Source: Buxus sempervirens (taxonomy: Eukaryota > Streptophyta > Magnoliopsida > Buxales > Buxaceae). From it: a stretch of 64,000 bases of DNA. The DNA is taken from NCBI GenBank assembly GCA_947561395.2, contig OX387194.1, forward strand, positions 28,344,036 through 28,408,035, in the 5' to 3' direction. Position 1 is the stretch's first letter. Each line of letters opens with the position of its first letter. A program made the translations under genes and the position numbers. The notes under the pieces were generated by a model that was not told the origin of the DNA, made no database searches, and worked only from the letters and a program-made list of their open reading frames with translations. This document shows positions 44,795-56,809 of the stretch, in pieces.

Positions 44795-44848
44795 CTTAGC
44801 TGATTCTGCAGGAATGGTCCCATCTCCATCCACGTAAGAATACTGGGG
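44795..44848 (-). pseudogene. Isolated LCAT-like 4 exon (captured host-gene fragment)
   Basis: Between an acceptor (TTTCAG at 44849) and a donor-like GCTAAG/GTTC, the 54-bp minus-strand frame reads PQYSYVDGDGTIPAESAK. This resembles the conserved DGDGTVP-xESA segment of plant lecithin:cholesterol acyltransferase-like 4 / phospholipase A1. No other exon of that gene is recognised nearby, so it looks like a fragment captured by, or inserted into, the Harbinger element. Confidence 0.5.
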
Positions 44849-44879
44849 CTGAAACAAAGCATTTACCAATGTCATGTAT

Positions 44880-45115
44880 AGATATGCACTACACAAGCAC
44901 TCAAGTCAATGTAACTGTCAACTCCAAAATGCACCATATCACCTAGCTTTACTCTCACAACTTCCTCATATGTTCACTACATGGTGGTAATAGATCCATC
45001 GAGCCCCATGAAAGTTTCCAATTGGCTGTAGTTAACACCCAAATCACGGGAGCCTTCACATAATACTTTCCACCTCCACGGGCTAATAACCTCAATAACC
45101 AAAGCTAGATCAGAC
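44880..45115 (-). pseudogene. Possible Ty1/copia protease-region fragment
   Basis: Two minus-strand frames, out of phase, read SQLETFMGLDGSITTM and VVRVKLGDMVHFGVDSYIDL. The pattern (LD-SIT... then V-LGD) resembles the region after the copia protease active site. The similarity is weak and the fragment is frameshifted. Confidence 0.25.
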
Positions 45116-45355
45116 CAAAATACCTTACCGCTGGGGCTGAGTTTCTAAAGATGTAACTACCACCATGTGGCAAGCATAGAGAAATTGGTAGCTTTCCCTG
45201 CATGTTCAGCTGTCTTTTATTTGGCATTTATGACATTCCTTAATATAACTAACAGCAATTAGATTATGTTGCTGTCCAATTATTCCTTTTTATTAGTTTG
45301 GATTTTATTTAACTTATGACATTAATTTCCTTGACTTGAATGAAATAGGAGATAA

Positions 45356-46493
45356 ATGGAAAATCAAGAAAAAGTAGCTGCCGCCTTACATGGGAAGGTG
45401 AAAGCCCATTGGACAGCTGAACACCACAAAGTTTTTGTGGAGTTATGCCTAGAGCAAACATTAATTGGTAATAGGCCTGGAACACACCTTAATAAAGCTG
45501 GTTGGAGTGTTGTCGTGGAGGAATTTTTTAAGAGAGCAGGCATAAAGTATGAGCAAAAACAATTGAAAAATCACTAGGATGGTACTAAACTTCAATGGCA
45601 AGCATGGAATAAAATTCTTAAGGAGTTTAGTGGGTCAGGATGGGATCCTGTTCTTGGAACTACAGGTATCCCTCACAATCGTTGGGATAGTCTTGTAAAG
45701 GTATAATTTTCAAGTTCTAATTGCTAAATAAGATGTCAAGCAAAATATTCTATTAGTAACTTATTTTTATATTTGTTACAGACTTATCCCGACACAGCTT
45801 AGTTTCGTCACAAAGAACTACCCCATGCCCATGATTTAGATGACATTTTTGGAGGAACATCGGCTACTGGGCAAGCGGTTTGGACACCTGCCCAAGGTAA
45901 CTTGCCTATTAATGATGGTGGGCCAAATCTAGTGAGGGATGACTTAAGCATGCCAAGCAATTCAATTGGCATGATGGGAGATAACCAAGATAATGAAGTT
46001 GCTAGCAACAATGAAGAGGAAGAAATCGAGCTGGAGATGACCAAGATAATGAAGTTGCTGGCAACAATGAAGAGGTAGAAATTGAGCCGGAGATAACCAA
46101 GATAATGAAGTTGCTAGCAACAATGAAGAAGAAGAAATCGAGCCTCCTCCTAAGCATGCTAGAAGAAACGAAGGGAGCTCCTTCCATAGGCGCAATAAGG
46201 AATCTAGTGCTTCTAGGCTTGATAACCAAATCAATCGACTTTGTGAGGCTGTTGAATTGAGGATTGCTGTATCGTGTAAGTCCGCACAAGCTGAAAAGCA
46301 ATACACAATAACTGATTGTATTGAATGCCTTAATGATATGGAAGAAGTAGAACCAGGAAGCGAGTTGTACTTATTTGCTACGGATTTATTCTTGAAGAAG
46401 GAATATAGGGAGCTTTTTGTTGAATTGAAGAAGGCTAGTGTTCGACTTACGTGGTTGCGGCGTTTACAATCTTTTGATCTTACACTCCATTAA
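45356..46493 (+). pseudogene. Harbinger ORF1: Myb/SANT-like DNA-binding protein, broken
   Basis: Exon 1 (45356 to about 45700) has the Myb/SANT-like domain typical of PIF/Harbinger ORF1 and of plant L10-interacting Myb proteins (WTAEHHKVFVELCLEQTLIG, GTHLNKAGW, GWDP). The second exon starts near 45781. Lesions are a TAG at 45575-45577, a TAG at 45800-45802, and three tandem 56-bp units (45978-46145) whose extra copies shift the frame. Family-like sequence resumes downstream (RLDNQINRLCEAVE, YRELFVELKKA). A tandem duplication of about 107 bp follows the stop (46391-46599). In this superfamily ORF1 helps the transposase bind the ends. Confidence 0.8.
45978..46145 (+). repeat. Three-copy 56-bp tandem repeat inside ORF1
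   Basis: Units beginning GAGATRACCAAGATAATGAA start at 45978, 46034 and 46090. Each encodes the same acidic stretch in a different frame. Two extra copies add 112 nt, which is not a multiple of three. Confidence 0.9.
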
Positions 46494-46599
46494 GATTTCA
46501 AGAAGGAATATAGGGAGCTTTTTGTTGAATTGAAGAAAACTGGTGTTCGACTTGCATGGTTGTGGCATTGACAATCTTTTGGTCTTATACTCCATTACG
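46391..46599 (+). repeat. Tandem duplication at the 3' end of ORF1
   Basis: AAGAAGGAATATAGGGAGCT... to ...CTTACACTCCATTA is repeated once as ...TCTTATACTCCATTA with about 10 percent divergence, duplicating the last 30 codons and the stop region. Confidence 0.8.
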
Positions 46600-47868
46600 A
46601 TGAAAATATTTTGGTCTTATTTCCCTTTTTTCTGATCCTTGTTTCCTTGGTGTTACTACCACCTGATTGATACAATATTTTGGCTGATGCATTCTTTTTA
46701 TCCCTGGCATGGATACAGTATTTTGGCTGCATTTCATCAAACTTTAATGGAAGTTTTTTGTATATATTGGATCATGAATACAACTAATGCAAGATGGACC
46801 CATTTGCTTCTCTATTACAAATAAAAATCTATTTTAGCTTGTATGATCAAACCCAGAATTCAATTGAGTTGCTGATTCCTGGAGCTTAATCGTTTATTTG
46901 ATGCTTTTAGATGGATTTGGGATTGTTTTGAGTAATGTTGTATGTGTGCATGGAAGGGATTTGATGTGTCCTCGCAATTAACGTGACCAATTCTTTTTGT
47001 ATTTGCTGATCATGTGTGATGGGAAAGTATATGGCTGAAACGTACAAGGGATCTATTGGTTTTGAGGTTGCACAAATAGTTTTCCTTTTTGGCTGTTGGT
47101 CATGTTCAAATTATAACTTGTTTTCTATTCTACTTGGAGGGTATTGGGTAAGTAAATGCATGTATGCATTGTTATGGCATGAGAAAAGTGAAAATGGATT
47201 TTAAAGAAAAAAAAAGGGATGGTTCGATGGTGTGATCTTCATTGCCTTCTTTCTTTATATTCAACTTTTGAATTCCTTGCTTAACTGGTTTTGTACCAAT
47301 GAAAAGTTTCATCCTTGAATGTTTGGAAAGGTAGTTACACACTTTAATATAAATAAGAAACAAAGTCCATGATTGAGTTATGAGATTTTTGGATTGGGTT
47401 CACATCAGTTAATTCTATGGATCTCAAGTTGTGTTAGGAAAAAATTGGTTGGCTTTCAGCAATAAGCCACCAAATTGTATTACTCTGTTTCTGCATAGCT
47501 ATGCAGAATCAGGATGCGTGCTACCAAAAACTCTAAACAGTTCAGCTCTCACTCCCCACTGGTTTGCCCTATTTTAAAGTAGCAAAGCTGAATCAATCAC
47601 CTTAATGCTTCCAGATTAAACAAAAGTCCATTGTAACATAATACCCCAAGTCTCCATCAGCTTCCTATTACTAAAATAGATAGAATGCACATGGAGGTGT
47701 TTCTTCTCATTGGTTGTCTTGTAATCAATTTCCTTTGCTATGTTTTGTGTGATATAATGAAAGAAATATAGAGGTTATTGTAGAATGGAATGCCTTCCTT
47801 GTTCACTCCCCCACTTATTCTTCCACCTAGTTTTTATCTATATTTTCTTTTATTTATTTTCAGGTCAC

Positions 47869-49240
47869 ATGGACTCTGAAGAACAAATCGATATGTTGGT
47901 ACTCATAGCTGCTAAATTGATTCAACGATATCATAGTCTTTATATCATAAAAGAGCCATGTCGAGTATCAAAACACACAGGATGGGCCTTTGTGCATGAA
48001 ATTTTAGATGGCCATCTTGTTCGTTGTTATGATTTATTTCGTATGGAGAAGTATATGTTTGCGGCACTATGTGATACCCTTAAAGAGAGGGAATTGCTAA
48101 AATATACACGAAGAATGAGGGTAGATGAACAACTGGCCATTTTTATGATCACTATCGAATATAATCAACGAAATAGAATGCTACAAGAGAGATTCTTACA
48201 TTTGGGCGAAACTATAAGTCGTCACTTCAATAACGTTTTGATTGCAATGGCAAAATTTTCAATATCTATCATAACACCTCCTTCATTTTCTGAAGTCCCA
48301 ACAGAAATTCACAAAAATAAGAAATATTGGCCATTTTTCAAGGTAATTACAAGTTTATTTTTATTTTTAGTAAATCTTTGTCTATACTCTTTGTTAATAA
48401 ATGTTTAATAGATTTTTTTTAATATGTAGGATTGTATTGGTGCACTAGATGGAACACATATTAGCGCTGTTATACCATTGGAACAACAAGTACCATATCG
48501 TGGTCGAAAAGGTGATTGCACACAAAATGTTATGGCGGTATGCTCTTTTGACATGCGATTCACTTATGTTAATGCTGGTTGGGAAGGGATAGCTAATGAT
48601 TCACGTATCTTGTTAGAAACTATTCGTAAGCCAGAATTGAATTTTCCTCATGCTCCACCTGGTTAGTAAAATAATTTAATTAAATGTTTTTGTTTATGAC
48701 TTTAAGTAGATTTGTTATTATAATAGTTTAATGTTTTTTTTGGGTCAAAATATCAGGTAAATATTATGTTGTTGATGCGGGGTATCTTAATATGCGTGGT
48801 TTTCTTGCATCATATCGAGGAGTTCATTATCATCTTCCAGACTTTCGACGTGGTAGTCGAGCTAGGGGGAAAAAGAATTATTTAATTATGCTCATTCATC
48901 GTTATGAAATGTGATCGAAAGATGTTTTGGTGTATTGAAGGCGCGGTTCCCAATTTTAAAATTGATGGCTCCTTATCCATTTTCAAAACAAAGATATATT
49001 ATTGTAGCAACAATGGCTATACACAATTTTATTCGACAAGCTGCATTATATGATGATCACTTTAGAAAATATGAAGATGAAGAGTGCATATGTGAAGATG
49101 AAGAAAGATCCTTTGATGATGAACCAAATCCTGATGGTATCATCCAACAACAGCAGCTTGGGGAGATGGGTTGTACTAGAGATACGATTGCAAATGCTAT
49201 AAAGTTTGCACATGATAGTGGTCATATTAGTTTTAGTTAA
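47869..49240 (+). pseudogene. PIF/Harbinger DDE transposase, broken
   Basis: Exons 47869-48342, 48430-48661 and 48757-49240 are joined by GT-AG introns in frame. The first begins MDSEEQIDMLV after an acceptor. Catalytic acids of the DDE_Tnp_4 type are visible: GALDGTHI (first D), YYVVDAGY (second D) and NVIERCFGVLKARF (E). Two lesions separate the second D from the E: a 1-nt deletion near 48874 and a TGA at 48905-48907 in the correct frame, most simply from CGA. The C-terminus ends HISFS at 49240. It was probably active until fairly recently, since only two lesions are seen. Confidence 0.85.
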
Positions 49241-49799
49241 TTACATATTTTGGCATTTGGTACATATGCGGGGTTTTATTTCATAGATGTTATTTTCTTT
49301 TGTTATGGATTACTTTCTATATTTTCTTGATAGATGAATTTATTTTGTTAGATACACTTATTCTTACTTTTTATTCCTTATCAAAATTTATTTTTAACCT
49401 TATTTTCCTTTTTTTTTTTAGTTTTTGTTTTTTATAAGGATCCAAATAAAATACAAGGCTTTGATATGTTTAATTTGGATAAAATAAAAAAGTAAGTGCT
49501 TTGATACATATGTTTACCAAACACTTTCCTTAACTAAAAAGCACTTATTATTAAGTGCTTAACTAAATGTGTTTACCAAACACCAAACTTATCATATGAG
49601 CACTTTTTTATAACTATGGATAAGTACTTAAATAAGCCAAATTACCCTTTAACTGCTTATTCATAAGCACTAGCAATCCCAAACGCCACCTAAAGGTTTA
49701 ACACGGAATTGATTCTTGGAAAACAAATTTGCTCTTTGTAAATATTTTTTTTGATGAAAATTAAGCCACGCTCTTTGTAAATATTACATGACATAATAC

Positions 49800-50164
49800 T
49801 AGGGACAACAATGGGGTGGGTTAAATGGGTAACCAGCCCCACCCTGCCCCTAATGTTATGGGTTTGGTATTGCCAAACTCGGGTTAGGGGTGGGTTAGTG
49901 TTTAGCCCAACCTGCACTGTCACACCCTTAATTTATTAATTTAATATTTTATATGTTAAAATGTTATTTTCATATGTATCATGTATAAAAAAAATACATA
50001 TTTTATTAACTAATGTATTATCAATTTACATAAAAGTATGTTTTGATGAATTTTATAATATAACCAGATCGATCCTGACCCACCATGTTACTAACCTGAT
50101 AGGGGCAGGTTAGTGTTTTGCATTGGCTAAAGCATTGACCAAACCCGCCCCATTGCCATTCCTA
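49800..50164. mobile_element. hAT-like MITE
   Basis: Ends TAGGGACAACAATGGGG and (inverted) TAGGAATGGCAATGGGG bound a 365-bp element. Flanks CATAATAC (49792-49799) and CATAGCGC (50165-50172) agree at 5 of 8 bases, all mismatches being transitions, so this is a decayed 8-bp duplication at best. Subterminal words GGGGTGGGTTA / TAACCCGCCCC occur in both orientations. Confidence 0.65.
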
Positions 50165-51689
50165 CATAGCGCATCTTCATAAATGGGTATTTGATTTATA
50201 CTAAAATAAGGTGCTTTGGACATGTATCCACATGCTTTGACATTTGTTCTCAATTATAAGAGCAACAGCTATAATGGTTATTGTAAGCACCCCATTTTTG
50301 CAACCCTCAAAAAGCCAAAAATAAAAACCCTAAAAGACAGGTTTAAACCCTAAGAAATAAGAAATGCCTTTTTGCTAGAGTTTGAATTGATTACCATACC
50401 TTATGTCAATAGATAGGAAATTCCAATACGGTTCCAATGCAACTGAGTTTGCACATATCGAAGTCTGGAAGAAGAAGATATAGTCAGAACACTCCCAAGG
50501 GTAAAATGGTAATTAAATGCAGAAATATTGGCGATATGGCAAGTGTGCAAATCATACTTTCCATGTAACAAAATAAAGCACTAAAAGACAAATCAAAAAG
50601 CAAATATCTTCATTAAAATATATAATTAAAAATATCTCTAATTAATTAATTAATTAGAAATAAAATCTCAAAAATCAGTTTTGTCATTAATGAGGGTAGC
50701 TGAGTCAAGTTAGCATATTAGCTCAGCCAACCAGGAGAGAGAAAGCACTGAATTGACAAGATTCGCTTGTAACTAATATCAAAGCAAAAATAGTTTAACT
50801 GATATGATATTCAATATCGGTTCATAGCTTTTTGGTTCAATTGAGGCATCGACTCACTCAAAGCAAATGCCGGTGCGATTTGGTTGAGGTGACATCTAAT
50901 CCACCACTTGTAACACCCCCAACCCGGGTCTGTGCAAAACAAGCATCAAACCCGAACCCGAAGTGCTACTGGCCCAAAGCAACTAATTATCAGACAATTA
51001 AATTCGAATAATTCCATTGAATATCAAAGTGCGGAACATGAAACATCGAATTCACCAACAAACGTGGCTAAGTGTAAACATCAAACTATCTCATCAGTAT
51101 AAATTAACAAGTCTGGTAAATGGGTTTCCTAACATTTTTTCTCATAATCAATTAAATCATATAGTATCCATAAAAATAATATCTATATCAACCTCTAAAT
51201 GGAAATCTAATAAGAATAAAGCTCAGAACGGTAATCAGCAACTCCCCTTGTGCCAACCCCAATAACGCTCTCACAAGGATCAGCTAAAAACAAAACAAAA
51301 CAAAATAGGAATGAGATACGAATATCCCAGTAGGTAACATTATGCATGAATAAACAGTTATATATATAAGGAAAATAATCATGCTTTCATGCTCGATAAG
51401 ATAAACGAGTAATCACGGAACAAACCCAACAATAAATCAATGCTCGAAATAAAGGCAGTTCATTATACAAATAAACAAGATGACAATACGATATAAATCA
51501 AATCCACAATTTCTCCAAATCTATACAATTAGTCTCTCTCTTTCCTTTTTTTTCTTTTTCCAAAACAATTCATCATGGTAAGCCGGCATTCCTTTCAAAA
51601 ACATGGCTAAATTGATCAATCAATCTCTTTCGTTTTTAAAAGAAAACCAATCATATATAATTAGTAGTCAACCTCACCATCCGATAGTA

Positions 51690-52450
51690 ACATTCTCCCA
51701 TGTAGGATGCAATCATGCAGTAATCAAATCTCCCCTATATGAGATCTCTTCTATAGGAATTAACACATCTCACCCGCAGGTGGTAACACATACATCTCCC
51801 CTGTGGGATGCAATCACATCGTAATTACATCTCCCCCAACAGGAAATCACATCTCATCCACAGGTGGTCACATATCTCCCCCTGTGGGATGCAATCTAAT
51901 CTGGATTTTATCTCCCCCAACAAGAGGTCACATCTCCCCCGTAGGAGGCCACATATCTCCCATGTGGGATGCAATCCAATTTGGATTACATCTCCCCCAA
52001 CAGGAGGTCACATCTCACCCGCAGGTGGTCACATATCTCCCTTGTGGGATGCAATCCAATCTGGATTACATTTCCCCCAATAGGAGGTCACATCTCACCC
52101 CACAAGTGATCACATATCTCCCTTGTGGGATGCAATCCAATCTGGATTACATTTCCCCCAACAGGAGGTCACATCTCACCCCACAAGTGATCACATATCT
52201 CCCCTATGGGATGCAATCCAATCTGGATTACATCTCCCCAACAGGAGGTCACATCTCGCTAGCAAGAAGTCACATATCTCCCATGTGGGATGCAATCCAA
52301 TCTGGATTACATCTCCACCAACAGAAGGTTATACCTCACCCACAAGTGGGCATCACATATCTCCTCTGTAGGATGCAATCACCTTGTGATTATATCTCCC
52401 CCACAGGAGGTAATCCATCTCTCTTGCAGGAGGTAATCAAATCTTATCCG
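51690..52450 (-). repeat. 80-bp minisatellite, about 9 copies, inside the solo LTR
   Basis: GGGATGCAATC recurs at about 51706, 51807, 51887, 51968, 52047, 52128, 52207, 52288 and 52371, each followed by GATTACATCTCCCCCAACAG-like and GGTCACATATCTCC-like text. The centre copies are nearly identical. Long frames across it are translated repeats, not genes. Confidence 0.9.
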
Positions 52451-52859
52451 CAGATGGTAAAGAAATCTCACATATAAAGTAGTATATTGGTGTTCAATCA
52501 AAAATCCAAAAGCTCTTGTCAATACTCCTTATATTTCCAAAATATAAGCTCAACGTACCCAAATATGTTATAAAAGAATTTTGATAGGTTTCAGAACTTG
52601 AATCATGTCTAAAACTATGATTTACCGGTGTAGAAATCAACTAAATCGCTTTTTCAAATAATTCAAAATCTCATTTTATTTTCAAGTCAAACAACCCATT
52701 TGAAAAACAGACTTAAATTATTCTTCAATTTGGTTTAAATACAAAAATCATTTAAAACAGTTGTAAACACCCTAAATAAATTGATTCAGATATTTAAAAT
52801 TATTTACAAATCATCTTATTTTGGAACAGTGTGTAAATTTGTCAAAAATCAGATTTTAA

Positions 52860-53110
52860 TGGTGGTCTCTCACCCCGGTCACTCAGGCGACCTAGGTGGG
52901 CGATCAACCAATTTAAACGAATGTTTTCCAATACAAAGGGCGCTCACGTAAGTGCCCAGGCGACCCCCGTGGGCGACCTACTTGAACAATTTAGTTTTCA
53001 CGGTCGCTTAGCCCATCACTCGGGCGATCGGCTGGGCGACCTGATTTTGGTTATTTCTAATAATACACGACCACGATCGCCTAAGCGATCATGCTGGGCG
53101 TTCAAGTATG
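52860..53110 (-). repeat. GGCGAYC palindromic cluster in a Tekay-type LTR
   Basis: About ten copies of GGCGAYC or GATCGCC in both orientations occur in 250 bp, including the perfect palindrome GATCGC-CTAA-GCGATC near 53074. It occupies the same relative position as the GGCGC cluster in the LTR 13104-15452. Confidence 0.75.
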
Positions 53111-53887
53111 AGCAACTAACTCAACGTTCAAAGCTCTGGTTTTTATGCATCAAAACCTCAACTACATATATAATCATCTCTATAACTTCAAAGCATACAC
53201 ATATCATATGATTCAATCATGCATGGCAATCAAACACGAAGAAAAGCATAAATCACGACTAAACGATGTGCTACCTACCTCTATTCGATTGAGAACTCCT
53301 TCTTCCTCTTCTTTCTCCTTAGTTCAAATTTGATCTCTCCTTCTTCAGCAACACGACACTTTCTGGAACGTGAATCTCCTCACAAACAGCACGAACAGCA
53401 ACCTTCCACCATCCTTCTTCTTCTTCTCTCTCTCGGTTGTCTTTCTCCCAGCTGCAAGAGATACAAAGACTTCATATACGATTAGTCGTATACACTCTTA
53501 CCAAAACCCTATTATTTTTTAATTTTATGATTTCATGTATATCCCCTCTATCAAAACCTATACTACTAATCAATCATATTAAAAGATAGCCCTTAACTTA
53601 GTACTTAACTCACTATCTCATGATCCAACAGTTAGATTTGCTTCATGTTCTGGATCTCCTTATTCCATGTGATCATCTATATAACCGAAATATAGATTTA
53701 GCAAAAAAAAAATCATATTACATTTTAGATTTTTATTTAATTTAAAAATTCTGGAAATTTCGGGGTCTTACACCAGTGTTGCCATGCGGTCAAAAATAAA
53801 ACACTATGTAACCAATATTATATATAGGTTACAAACAAAAATCAGCTTAACCGCACTGTGTTCATGGTCACAAATAAAAAAACTAAT

Positions 53888-54179
53888 TATAAAAGCTAAT
53901 TTTCAGCTGATTTTAGCAGGTTTCTTCACTTTTTCTCTTCTTCAATCTTTCTGCACGAACCAGAGCCCTTCTTCTACCTCTCTTCCTCCTCCCTAAGCCC
54001 TCTAACCACCCCAAATCACCTCCAACTTCCATCAAACTCCTCCAAACTCTCTTTCACCTCCATCCTTAGCCAAAAAAAACCACTCGGGTGCAATCTTGGA
54101 AGGAAAGGAAGGATTGTGCTGTTGTTCCAGGTTTGGGAAGGAGCTTCAAGGCATCACCTAGGGTATCTATCCCTCAAGG
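53888..54179 (+). promoter_or_regulatory. TATA box, leader and splice donor of LTR J
   Basis: TATAAAAGC at 53888 is followed by a CT-rich leader and CCTCAAG/GTAAGC at 54178/54179, matching LTR K in sequence context (AAGGTAAGCTCC) and approximate spacing. Confidence 0.6.
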
Positions 54180-55249
54180 TAAGCTCCTTACTTTGATTTA
54201 CATAACAAATGTGAGATTTGTATGAATACGAATATTTATAAAAGCATGCCTTAGTTTCTTTGTTTTTAAGCTCTCCACTCCCCTTTCTCTTTCATTTTGG
54301 TTACTCAATCCCTCCAAGAGGTGGTTCATCCGTGGTAATTACAAAGGGGGGTGTACGAATAAGGTACAAATGAGGGTGTACAAATAAGGGAGAGAGATTC
54401 TTTAGTCTTAAGGCACTCTCTTTCTTTCCTCTTCTCTTGTGAGGTCTTCAATGACCTTGGGTTTTTGAATATGTGGTTACCTTGGAAGGAGATCATAGAG
54501 GTTTAAAGGCTTGGAGCCTCATTTTTAGTTCTCATCTTCATTCAAGATTAATGTAACCCATAATCCCCATTCTCCCTTCTTTTACTTGCTTTTTTTAGTT
54601 ACTCAAGTATGCTTCATCACTATTTTGTTTCATGAGAATGATTGTGTGGACCTGTGGCCTTGCATACACACAAGGAGCATGTCCCACAGACTACCATGGT
54701 GATCATAAGCCTGTCTTCTCCCTTAGTTTTGACCATGTTTTGTGATCCTCATGTACACATAAAGCATGATTCACATGCATGAAATCACTTCTTGAAAGCA
54801 TGTCTAATTTTCTCATTTCTTTGGGGTATTGTTCATGCCACACGTGTACACCTTACAGTCACACACTTCATTGATTTATAGCATGTTTTAATGTTCCATC
54901 TTACTGTTTTTACCCAATATTGAATGTGTTGTGTGGGCATGATACATGGTGTGGCCAACTAGACCTTGATATAGGCCAACCAGGCCACTTGCTCTTCTCT
55001 CCCATGGAGGGGGAAGGGATTGTCACAGACACAAAATATGGGACACCAAGGTCCCATTCTAACATATGGATTTCAGTTCATGGTGGAGGAGCCTTGCTGT
55101 CTGTTTCTTTGGTTTAAAATGAATCTAAGTAGGTTAATTAAGTTAATCACCTAATTTCTAAGCCACTATGGGCCCACGGGATGGCCCACAGAAACCCTGG
55201 AATATCTAAAGGGATTAACATCCCAACCCCTGCCCAGATTCGCATTTTT

Positions 55250-55410
55250 GGTATTTCGAATGCTTAACCGGTAACTCAGATTGGTTAAGCCATCATTTGA
55301 AGGTAATCGATAACAAATATCGGTCACACAAAAAGTGCTATGTTGACTAATATTTGATATCGGTTACACAAGTGCAGCAGGCTGACCGGTCTATGTTACC
55401 AATTCAGCCA
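55250..55410 (+). repeat. Palindromic cluster in the 3' part of LTR J
   Basis: Variants of AACCGGTAA, GGTAATCGATAACAAATATCGG and TAATATTTGATATCGGTTA recur in 160 bp. The word ATATCGGTT also occurs in the 5' cluster of the same LTR (near 50815). Confidence 0.6.
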
Positions 55411-56683
55411 AGGAAAATCCCAGAAATGACTTTTTTGGTTGTTTGAGGGCATTAACATCAATCATCGAACCAAACCATTCTAGAAGGGTCTTTGGTTTTC
55501 TGGAGACCCAAACTGAGACTTGGGCCATTCATGGGCCCATATGTGATATTTGTGGGCCTTTCGATGGGGCCCACCTACTCCGACTCACTTCATTAAGGCT
55601 AATTAATAAAAAATATATCTAATTAATAGCCATACCTTCAAAGGCCCCAATCAAAGCCCAAAATTGAATCATGCTTGATAGGCTTGATAGTTTAGCCAAG
55701 ACTTCGGGTGAAGGCCTATCGGGCCACGCTTCCTCTTCCTTGCTAAAAGGAAAGATGGTTCACCAATTCAAACCAAGGTTGGGGAAACTCATCCCCCCAT
55801 CTTTCACAAGACTTGGGTCTCCAAACCTAAGCCTAGAGAAAGGGCCCCAAGCCCCTCCCTAGATCACTTTGGCACCACAATGTAAGCAAGATTAACAAAT
55901 CAAAGGGAAGCCACGGTGGGGCCCACCAACTGGCCTACAAATAGCTACAGACTCACTATGGAAGCGCATAAGCGACTTAATTCCAATCTCTAGGTTTAAT
56001 CATAAGCACAGAATGATTAAGCCTGATGGTGCACACAACCCTCCTGCTTTGAGGGCTGTGTACTCAAAATCTATAACCAAACTAAGTTATTGGTTAAAGG
56101 GGAAGAGATTGAAGCAATTCAAGAGAAAGCATGTGGTTAAGATCAATCCAACCAACCAAATTCCTAAAGGGCTTCTAGGATTAGTCTAAGCCCAATTGGA
56201 CACTTGGGCTGCATCAAGCCTACCTTGAATCTCGGTGGGCCTCCCAAAGGGGTCCACCCTATTTGACAAACATCACAAAATAAACTTGGACATAATTAAT
56301 CAAAGGGGCCAAACTTGACTTGCGGCCCACTCAAACTTAATCTTTAAGCATAGGACGGGTGAGATGAGTTAACTCGATAAATTCAACCAGGGATAACCCG
56401 TGGGAACCATCCTTAACAAGGTAGACTGGAATATTTAGGACTTCCTCATACCGTAACCAGGCCCTATCCAGATCTCTAATGCGCAGACCAAGCCCTAGAC
56501 AAACATCTAGAACGAGGTATCTACCTGCACCCAATCAGGTGGTGGCGACTCCCATTCTCCCATAACCTCATAAGTTCCAAATAAGAAAGCCAACACGAAT
56601 CCCTCTTGCACGGGCAAAGGAGAGCGCGCTGGGTTTGGGAAACCCCTCATTTCCTCCACGTGCGCTATGGATCAACGTGCACA

Positions 56684-56796
56684 TTAATTGTAAGCACATT
56701 TTAGAGTATTCTAGAGATTTGATCTTGGTCTATGGATTTTGTCTTAAGGTGTCCACAATCATCATTGCAAAAGTTTTGTGTGCCATGAACAAAGCC
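56684..56796. other. Short unassigned segment
   Basis: Non-coding sequence between the end of LTR J and the LINE stub. Confidence 0.4.
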
Positions 56797-56809
56797 GACA
56801 CAAGTATTT

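Larger units (their letters stand above)
40268..49690 (+). mobile_element. PIF/Harbinger DNA transposon (both ORFs broken)
   Basis: The left end GGCTGCATTTGG and the inverted right end GGTGGCGTTTGG are flanked by the 3-bp duplication TAA (40265-40267 and 49691-49693), as in PIF/Harbinger. It encodes a Myb/SANT-like ORF1 (45356-46493) and a DDE transposase (47869-49240), both with lesions. The 9423-bp span includes a nested solo LTR (41596-44235), leaving about 6.8 kb. The left 1 kb looks like a CT-rich promoter and leader. Confidence 0.88.
50909..53772 (-). mobile_element. Solo LTR, minus strand (Tekay/Del type) inside LTR J
   Basis: The 2864-bp LTR reads, on the minus strand, TGTAAGACCCCGAAATTTCC to GGGTTGGGGGTGTTACA. 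Flanks CCACT (50904-50908) and CCAGT (53773-53777) differ at one base. It shares start, end and internal order with the plus-strand solo LTR 13104-15452. It carries a donor-like GAG/GTAGGT (about 53278), a GGCGAYC palindromic cluster (52860-53110) and a large 80-bp repeat array (51690-52450). Confidence 0.8.
50282..56683 (+). mobile_element. Long Tat/Ogre-like LTR (LTR J) split by a nested LTR
   Basis: J starts TGTAAGCACCCCATTTTTGC (50282) and ends CAACGTGCACA (56683). Its own sequence is 50282-50908 plus 53778-56683, about 3.5 kb. It contains one copy of the 146-bp unit, palindromes in the 5' part (50770-50870 and 53785-53870), a TATA box (TATAAAAGC, 53888), a donor CAAG/GTAAGC (54178/54179), palindromes in the 3' part (55250-55410) and the TGGCGACTCC box (56543-56552). 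Flanks GTTAT and TTAAT do not form a clean duplication. Confidence 0.75.

Noticed and set aside
51690-52450. CRISPR-like regular repeat array
   Set aside because: Units are contiguous 80-bp tandem repeats without unique spacers, in a plant retroelement LTR.
51803-52477. 224-codon plus-strand ORF rich in HISP/SHL repeats
   Set aside because: It is a translation of the 80-bp minisatellite inside a solo LTR; other frames of the same array are also open.
53785-53870. tRNA or small structured RNA gene suggested by inverted repeats
   Set aside because: No cloverleaf or polymerase III boxes; the inverted repeats are part of the LTR J palindrome cluster.
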